DNA of 64,000 nt. Source: Saccharomycopsis fibuligera x Saccharomycopsis cf. fibuligera. Lineage: Eukaryota; Ascomycota; Saccharomycetes; Ascoideales; Saccharomycopsidaceae. Position 1 is the first letter of the stretch. Every line of letters starts with the position of its first letter. Below are positions 58,932 to 64,000 of the stretch, in pieces. The position numbers were made by a program, and so were the translations under genes. Where the stretch lies: contig CP012821.1 of the NCBI GenBank assembly GCA_001936135.1, positions 744,001 to 808,000 of the forward strand, read 5' to 3'. A model generated the notes under the pieces. That model did no database searches, had not been told where the DNA came from, and saw only the letters and a program-made list of their open reading frames with translations.

Positions 58932-61900
58932 TTCAATTATAGCCGACGATACACTTATCCTTATCGACGGAGGAAGCCAGGCTACCCTCACCAATGATTT
59001 ATCACATATAGGGAATTACACGAATTATGATGATAATTACTACCCCAACGTAGACCTAACCACACTAGATGGTAATATCAAAATCCTAGGTCATGGCAAG
59101 ATGAGATTGCGCATAGGAGACCCTATGATTAAGCTTGACTGCTATTATGCTCCCTCAGCACCATATGCTATTATAAATGAGAGCTCATTAATACAGAAAC
59201 TAGACAGTTTCGATGTTAAAGTAATAGAAGTTGGAGGTAAAAAGAAAATTGTAAAGGTCCTAAAACATGGCCATTATAATCTTGAAATTGAGGTAATAGA
59301 CGACCTTACATGGCTCAGTGGAAAGTATATTATTAAGAATAGAATGAGATTAATAGCATCAGTTGGTAGTAGTCTTCATAGCATTCTAGGACACGTTAAC
59401 AATAACTCATTAAAATCTTCCATCAAACACAACACAATTATAGCAGTTCCAACAAAAATTGCATCACTAAATGCAAAGGAAGATTGCTATGAGTGTGCTA
59501 TTGCAAAGGGAAAGAAACATGCTGCTGTCCCAAACTCGAGACTGGTGTATATAAAGAAAAATCCATTTGAAAACATAGTTTCGGATGTTTGCGAAGTAGG
59601 TACGAAAATTAATGACACACTAAATTATTTTGTCACCTTTCGCGACCAGTACACCGGCTACACTAAAGTCTTCACCATGTACAAAAAGAATGAGGTAAAG
59701 GACAAGTTATTTCACTATATTCGATGGGTGAAAAATCAATTTGCTGAGCACGGATTTCGTGTGAAAAGCCTCTTCACCGATAGGGGGACCGAATATCTAA
59801 ACTCCGAGGTCACAGACATATTGAGTGAAGCCGGAATTGAATCACACACCACAAGCGGATACACTCCAGCATCCAACGGAATGTCGGAGCGCCTAAATCA
59901 AACGCTATTAAGTGACGCGCGAACAATACTTCACAGTGGCAAACTAGAATCAAAATTCTGGCCAGAAGCAATACTTCACGTTACAACCATTCGAAATCAT
60001 GTTTATAATACGAAGTTGAAGACATCCGCAGCTAAACTAATAGGACTAGAACCACACGACGCTAGGCGGCTACGTATATTCGGGGACATTGTGAGTGTTT
60101 ACATCCCACCAAACGAAGCAAAACTTGAAACCAGAAGCCACATAGGAATCTATTTGGGACATGATGAACAAACACAGGGAGTCACAACCTTCATTCCAGT
60201 CCCACTGATGAAAAAGGGATTCTTTGAATACACTCGTCATGTTCGGTTCTTTAAACAAAGTATCCTCTACCCAGACTACATAAATCTCAAATTGAGTGGT
60301 GGAAAACTCGACAACGTAGCATTTGAAAATGACAATCAGTATGACTTTTCTGTTGAAGATCACAACGGGATAAATTCAAGGGGGCAAGAACATGTCGAGG
60401 AGAAATACTATTCTTGGAATGATGAAGAAATTATGGACCCATATGAAAATGAGCGAGTGGACAGTGATTCTAACGAACAACCAACTATGCCAGAAACTGA
60501 TGCAGAAGAAGAAGAAGCGATGGGAGAAGAGGATGATGATGAATATGGCAATGATGTACAGGAACTGAAACAAAATTATCTTGGAAATTCGAGACGAGTA
60601 GAATTTGATAATAACAATAACAACCGCGAAGTTTTGGATCTGAGCAGCGAGTGGCAATCATTGGCACTGAGTACCAGTGTTACGAACGGAGACCATTCCA
60701 AAACCCCCATAGAACAGGTCATCGTCTCTGACGAGGAAGACTCCCAGACACCGGTCGCGCCTGCGAAAACCACAAAACGCAAACTATCAGACATTCATGG
60801 CGAGCAACAACCACTCAGTGAGGACGGGCAAACATTGCCACAAATAAGTGATGAACAACTACTACCCAATGAGGACGGTCTAAGACTGCCTAAAATATTT
60901 GATAAGCAACTACTACCCATTGAGGACGGGATAAAAGTGTCTCACCTACCTAATGAGCAACTACTACCCAATGAGGACGGTCTAAGACTGCCTAAAATAT
61001 TTGATAAGCAACTACTACCCATTGAGGACGGACTAAAACTGTCTCAATCACTTGATGAGCAACAACTACCCACTGAACAATGCTGCTTAGGCTCATCGCG
61101 CACGATGTGCCCGCCAGTGAAACTGATACCGAGTCACCAATCAAATCCGAGTGACGCATTCACTCAAAGTGGTGATTCGAAGAACAAACCAACCACCCCA
61201 TTTTGGCTCAAGTCTTTTACAAGCCTTAAAAGAAAACCAACTACGCATAACACAAACTTCAAGGTAAAACGAGTAAAGGTGCATGCTTTAGCATCCATAC
61301 CAAAGTCGTATCTAACAGCCACACTATTACCAGGGTTCCATGATGCTATCAAAAGGGAAATAATGTCACACAAATCACTCATGACCTGGGATCCCATCCC
61401 TTTTGTGACATCAGATCTGGCTAAATTGCGCAAAACAATTCCCACTCGCTGGGTCTTCTCCCGAAAAAGTGACGGGCGAGAAAAGGCGCGATTAGTCGCT
61501 CGAGGAGATATTCAAAACTCCGAGACTTTCGTGAATACCTATTCCCCAACACTCCGGGCGGAGATAGCCAGATCTAGCCTAGCAGCTACGGCAATGCAAA
61601 GCTGGTATTTTGCACAGATTGATGTAACTACGGCCTATTTGAATGGTGATTTGCAAGACGACGTCTATATCCACAGACCACAAGGTATCCAGTGTAACGT
61701 AACGGTAAACCCCGGGGAGAAAGTCATATACCGACTACGCAAGGCTCTTTACGGTTTACGACAGAGTGGCAATCTATGGCACAACAGCATTTCAGACTAT
61801 CTTACTGAGCTAGGATTTAAGAGGAACCATGCATTTCCAAGCACCTTTATTAAGGTAAATACGGAAGGAATAGTTTGTGCAATTATTGGTATTTTTGTTG

Positions 61901-62907
61901 ATGATTTCCTTATAACTGCTGTTAGTGAACACGAATTAGACTCTATTGTCCGCCTGCTAATGGCGAAATACACAATCAAGATCATTGCAGCAGATCACGG
62001 TGGCAAACAGAAATTTCTAGGTACCGACCTAAAAGTGGAGAGAGGTAACGACAACCAAGTGGTCAGCATTCTGCTAGATCAAGAGCAGTACATCATTAAC
62101 TCCTGCAGGGAGTATGATATACAAAGCCCTAACAGAATGTTAAAAACACCATTGACACCAGGTTTTTACTTTAATAGAAATGATCACCCACTCGACGTCG
62201 ATCAACGAGAGTTGAACACAAGGGTAACCCGTTATCGAAGATTGATTGGAACACTATTATATATTGGTACAATGAGTCGGCCAGACGCACTTTATGCAAT
62301 AAATTATCTAGCTAAAGGTTCTCATTATCCACACCGAGTCTTGTTTGATCAAATTATTAGAGTATTCGGCTATCTACTACAGACAAAGGAAAGAGCGCTT
62401 AGATATGGAGAAGATAAAAGCGATAAGAGACTAATAGGTTACAGTGATAGCGATTATGCACAAGAACCAGAGAATAGGCGGTCTACAATAGGATACCTCT
62501 TCCGCTTAAATACTGCCAACATTCACTGGAAATCCACACAAACAGCTTTAACGTGTCAATCATCTACTGAAGCAGAATTACAAGCGGTTACAGCAGCTAC
62601 TAATGAAGCGTCTTGGCTAAATGAATTATTGATATTCATTGGCCTCGTTAAAGAACGATTACCATACTTATTGAAGGTTGACAATACGTCTGCCATAAAG
62701 AAAGTCATCAATGGTAATTTTTCATCAAAATCTAAACATTATGCTGTGCGTTTGAACGTTGCCCTAGACAGATACCAGGGACATGAATTTACCATTGAGC
62801 ATGTACCGTCATCACTACACTTAGCAGATATACTCACAAAGCCAGTTACTACGGTGATTATGAGTAACATATGTAACTTAGTTTTTGAGCCACGAAATAC
62901 AGTTTAA
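58912..62907 (+). CDS. Retrotransposon Pol (protease, integrase, RT, RNase H)
   Basis: The open frame runs from at least 58801 but has no ATG at its start; expression is expected by +1 shifting from Gag, so the start given is inferred. Domains in order: protease LILIDGGSQATL (active-site triplet DGG rather than DSG/DTG); integrase with HSILGHVNNNSL and CYECAIAKGK (HHCC), then the catalytic D, D, E in VSDVCEV, LFTDRGTEYLNS and ASNGMSERLNQTL; a long variable acidic linker with tandem repeats (about 60840-61075); RT with RWVFSRKSDGREKARLVARG, FAQIDVTTAYLNG and GIFVDDFLIT; RNase H with GYSDSDYAQ, SSTEAELQAV and HLADILTKPV. No stop interrupts the 1.3-kilocodon frame, so it may be functional. Confidence 0.93.
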   Translation, partial: RGTRTINSIIADDTLILIDGGSQATLTNDLSHIGNYTNYDDNYYPNVDLTTLDGNIKILGHGKMRLRIGDPMIKLDCYYAPSAPYAIINESSLIQKLDSFDVKVIEVGGKKKIVKVLKHGHYNLEIEVIDDLTWLSGKYIIKNRMRLIASVGSSLHSILGHVNNNSLKSSIKHNTIIAVPTKIASLNAKEDCYECAIAKGKKHAAVPNSRLVYIKKNPFENIVSDVCEVGTKINDTLNYFVTFRDQYTGYTKVFTMYKKNEVKDKLFHYIRWVKNQFAEHGFRVKSLFTDRGTEYLNSEVTDILSEAGIESHTTSGYTPASNGMSERLNQTLLSDARTILHSGKLESKFWPEAILHVTTIRNHVYNTKLKTSAAKLIGLEPHDARRLRIFGDIVSVYIPPNEAKLETRSHIGIYLGHDEQTQGVTTFIPVPLMKKGFFEYTRHVRFFKQSILYPDYINLKLSGGKLDNVAFENDNQYDFSVEDHNGINSRGQEHVEEKYYSWNDEEIMDPYENERVDSDSNEQPTMPETDAEEEEAMGEEDDDEYGNDVQELKQNYLGNSRRVEFDNNNNNREVLDLSSEWQSLALSTSVTNGDHSKTPIEQVIVSDEEDSQTPVAPAKTTKRKLSDIHGEQQPLSEDGQTLPQISDEQLLPNEDGLRLPKIFDKQLLPIEDGIKVSHLPNEQLLPNEDGLRLPKIFDKQLLPIEDGLKLSQSLDEQQLPTEQCCLGSSRTMCPPVKLIPSHQSNPSDAFTQSGDSKNKPTTPFWLKSFTSLKRKPTTHNTNFKVKRVKVHALASIPKSYLTATLLPGFHDAIKREIMSHKSLMTWDPIPFVTSDLAKLRKTIPTRWVFSRKSDGREKARLVARGDIQNSETFVNTYSPTLRAEIARSSLAATAMQSWYFAQIDVTTAYLNGDLQDDVYIHRPQGIQCNVTVNPGEKVIYRLRKALYGLRQSGNLWHNSISDYLTELGFKRNHAFPSTFIKVNTEGIVCAIIGIFVDDFLITAVSEHELDSIVRLLMAKYTIKIIAADHGGKQKFLGTDLKVERGNDNQVVSILLDQEQYIINSCREYDIQSPNRMLKTPLTPGFYFNRNDHPLDVDQRELNTRVTRYRRLIGTLLYIGTMSRPDALYAINYLAKGSHYPHRVLFDQIIRVFGYLLQTKERALRYGEDKSDKRLIGYSDSDYAQEPENRRSTIGYLFRLNTANIHWKSTQTALTCQSSTEAELQAVTAATNEASWLNELLIFIGLVKERLPYLLKVDNTSAIKKVINGNFSSKSKHYAVRLNVALDRYQGHEFTIEHVPSSLHLADILTKPVTTVIMSNICNLVFEPRNTV
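60840..61075 (+). repeat. Tandem repeat in the Pol integrase-RT linker
   Basis: A unit of roughly 20 codons (EQLLPNEDGLRLPKIFDK, then KQLLPIEDGIKVS) occurs about four times, arranged as a near-identical double unit of about 120 bp. Key words are LLPNEDG and LLPIEDG. The reading frame is kept. Confidence 0.9.
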
Positions 62908-62914
62908 GGGGGTA
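62902..62914 (+). promoter_or_regulatory. Polypurine tract
   Basis: AAGGGGG followed by TA directly before the 3' LTR, overlapping the Pol stop codon; it primes plus-strand synthesis in this element class. Confidence 0.85.
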
Positions 62915-63306
62915 TGTTGGATTTATACCAATTAACATCTTCCATACCGTCCATTTGGTATAATCTCTTTTTTGGTAAGCTGCCTTTTGCGGCCGAGAAC
63001 ATTTGAACGCACGCATGGTTGCTAAAGAGAACAACATCAGATGTGATGGAAAACTTAACATCACCTGAGCATTATGGGTGAGTAATGAAATTATTATATA
63101 TAGTCTGAAAGACAGAATATTTTTATTAAATGATATAGTTTATAATAAGTAAGGAAATATAAGTCCAATTTCATTACTAAAGAAAAATATTAGTATCTCA
63201 GTAAGTGGCTATCCTTCACTACTAGAGGAGAGACTAGTCTAACCAGTGCTATCCAGAGGGGACAACCTCAGGTATGGATAGCAGATATAGTCACTATACT
63301 CTGACA
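62915..63306 (+). repeat. 3' LTR, 392 bp
   Basis: Same length as the 5' LTR with four single-base differences noted by eye (for example CTTTCAT/CTTCCAT and GTAAACT/GTAAGCT). It is followed by TTAAG. Confidence 0.96.
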
Positions 63307-63342
63307 TTAAGAATACTTAGTGGAGAACTACCCCTTTCAAAC

Positions 63343-63736
63343 TGTTGGATTTATACCAATTAACATCTTTCATACCGTCCATTTGGTATCATCTCCTTTT
63401 TGGTGAACTGCCTTTTGCGGCCGAGAACATTTGAACGCACGCATAGTTGCTAAGGAGAACAACATCAAAGATGTGATGAAAAATTTACCATCGCCTGAGC
63501 ATTATGGGTGAAGAATGAAATTATTATATATAGTCTGAAAGACAGAATGTTTTTATTAAATGATATAGTTTATAATAAGTAAGGAAATATAAGTCCAATT
63601 TCATTACTAAAGAGAAACATTAGTATCTCAGTAAGTGGCTATCCTTCACTACTAGAGGAGAGACTAGTCTAACCAGTGCTATCCAGAGGGAACAACCTCA
63701 GGTATGGATAGCAGATATAGTCACTATACTCCGACA
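63343..63736 (+). mobile_element. Solo LTR of the same copia family
   Basis: 394 bp, TGTTGGATTTATACC to ACTATACTCCGACA, in the same orientation as the full element and 36 bp downstream of it. It is flanked by CAAAC at 63338-63342 and 63737-63741, so it was an independent insertion reduced to a single LTR. Confidence 0.95.
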
Positions 63737-63829
63737 CAAACACAACAAAGACCGAAACAAATCAGTTCCAGATAGCTCCTTGAACAATTCTTTAATAAAG
63801 GTTACTCGTTGGTAAAGTTATTTTCGGAA

Positions 63830-64000
63830 TACTGACATCTCAAAGCTCAGCTTTAGAGGTAAAAGCCTTGTATTTTCAATTATAACTAACTAATAATAAA
63901 TATATAAAAATATTGGGTTGGACCCTCTTTGAATAATAATCAGACTGAATACAAAGCATGTTATTGATTCGCGATTAACAGTACTAAATACATATAACTT
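63830..64000 (-). repeat. Dispersed repeat family B, inverted copy running off the window
   Basis: Reverse complement of the 44900-45080 segment with few changes (ATACAAGGCTTTTACC, CCAACCCAATATTTTTATAT, TTTGTATTCAGTCTGATTAT). The far end lies outside the window. Confidence 0.8.

Larger units (their letters stand above)
57309..63306 (+). mobile_element. Complete Ty1/copia LTR retrotransposon
   Basis: The element is 5998 bp with two 392-bp LTRs, flanked by TTAAG on each side (57304-57308 and 63307-63311). It contains gag and pol frames without internal stops. Domain order is protease, integrase, reverse transcriptase, RNase H, which defines the copia (Pseudoviridae) group. I count four single-base LTR differences by eye (all transitions), so insertion was fairly recent but not newest. 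It lies 220 bp upstream of tRNA-Lys. Confidence 0.96.

Overview
This is nuclear DNA from an ascomycete yeast. The genes are mostly intronless, and the few introns use GTATGT/GTAAGT-like donors and a perfect TACTAAC branch point. The gene set is that of a budding yeast. Several CTG codons sit inside serine runs or at serine positions of repeats (NUP42, LEU5, OPI1), which points to the CUG-Ser clade (Candida/Lodderomyces relatives). I cannot name the species. Translations quoted here use the standard code, so an L written for CTG may really be Ser.

Layout. 0-9.3 kb: BET4 (5' end cut by the window), ECM32 helicase, a D-2-hydroxyacid dehydrogenase, GCV1 and a four-helix membrane protein. 9.7-21.6 kb is a decaying neighbourhood: a multiply broken copy of SEC26 (beta-COP), an intact two-exon MIA40, a repeat-bearing secreted/GPI-type protein, a broken IND1 copy, tRNA-Asp, an old LTR relic and a short NFU1-like gene without the usual N-terminal domain. 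22.4-42.8 kb is ordinary gene-dense sequence: OPI1, QDR3-like transporter, a GH5-like protein lacking its expected acid/base residue, NUP42, TCD1-like dehydratase, LEU5, a NAT2/DUF1279 protein, urate oxidase, MDM10 and RPN3. 43.8-45.3 kb holds a solo LTR, an intron-containing tRNA-Pro and a dispersed repeat. 45.6-55.8 kb holds a three-exon DAS2/uridine-kinase-like gene, a small hypothetical gene, VMA21, NOP7, MED18 and a TRX3-like thioredoxin, with a GC-rich gene-poor stretch at about 47.3-50.5 kb. 57-64 kb holds tRNA-Lys, a complete Ty1/copia retrotransposon with target duplication, a solo LTR of the same family and another copy of the dispersed repeat.

The genes are mostly unrelated housekeeping functions, and no operon-like pathway cluster is visible. 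Mitochondrial functions are common (GCV1, MIA40, NFU1, LEU5, MDM10, NAT2-like, TRX3-like). Two of the three iron-sulfur/beta-COP type copies between 9 and 22 kb are clearly dead; both SEC26 and IND1 should have functional copies elsewhere.

The most unusual element is the retrotransposon. Gag and Pol overlap with Pol in the +1 frame, and the overlap contains GCG-AGG-C, which combines the Ty3 P-site codon with the Ty1 A-site codon. Every LTR of this family near a tRNA gene lies on the 5' side of that gene.
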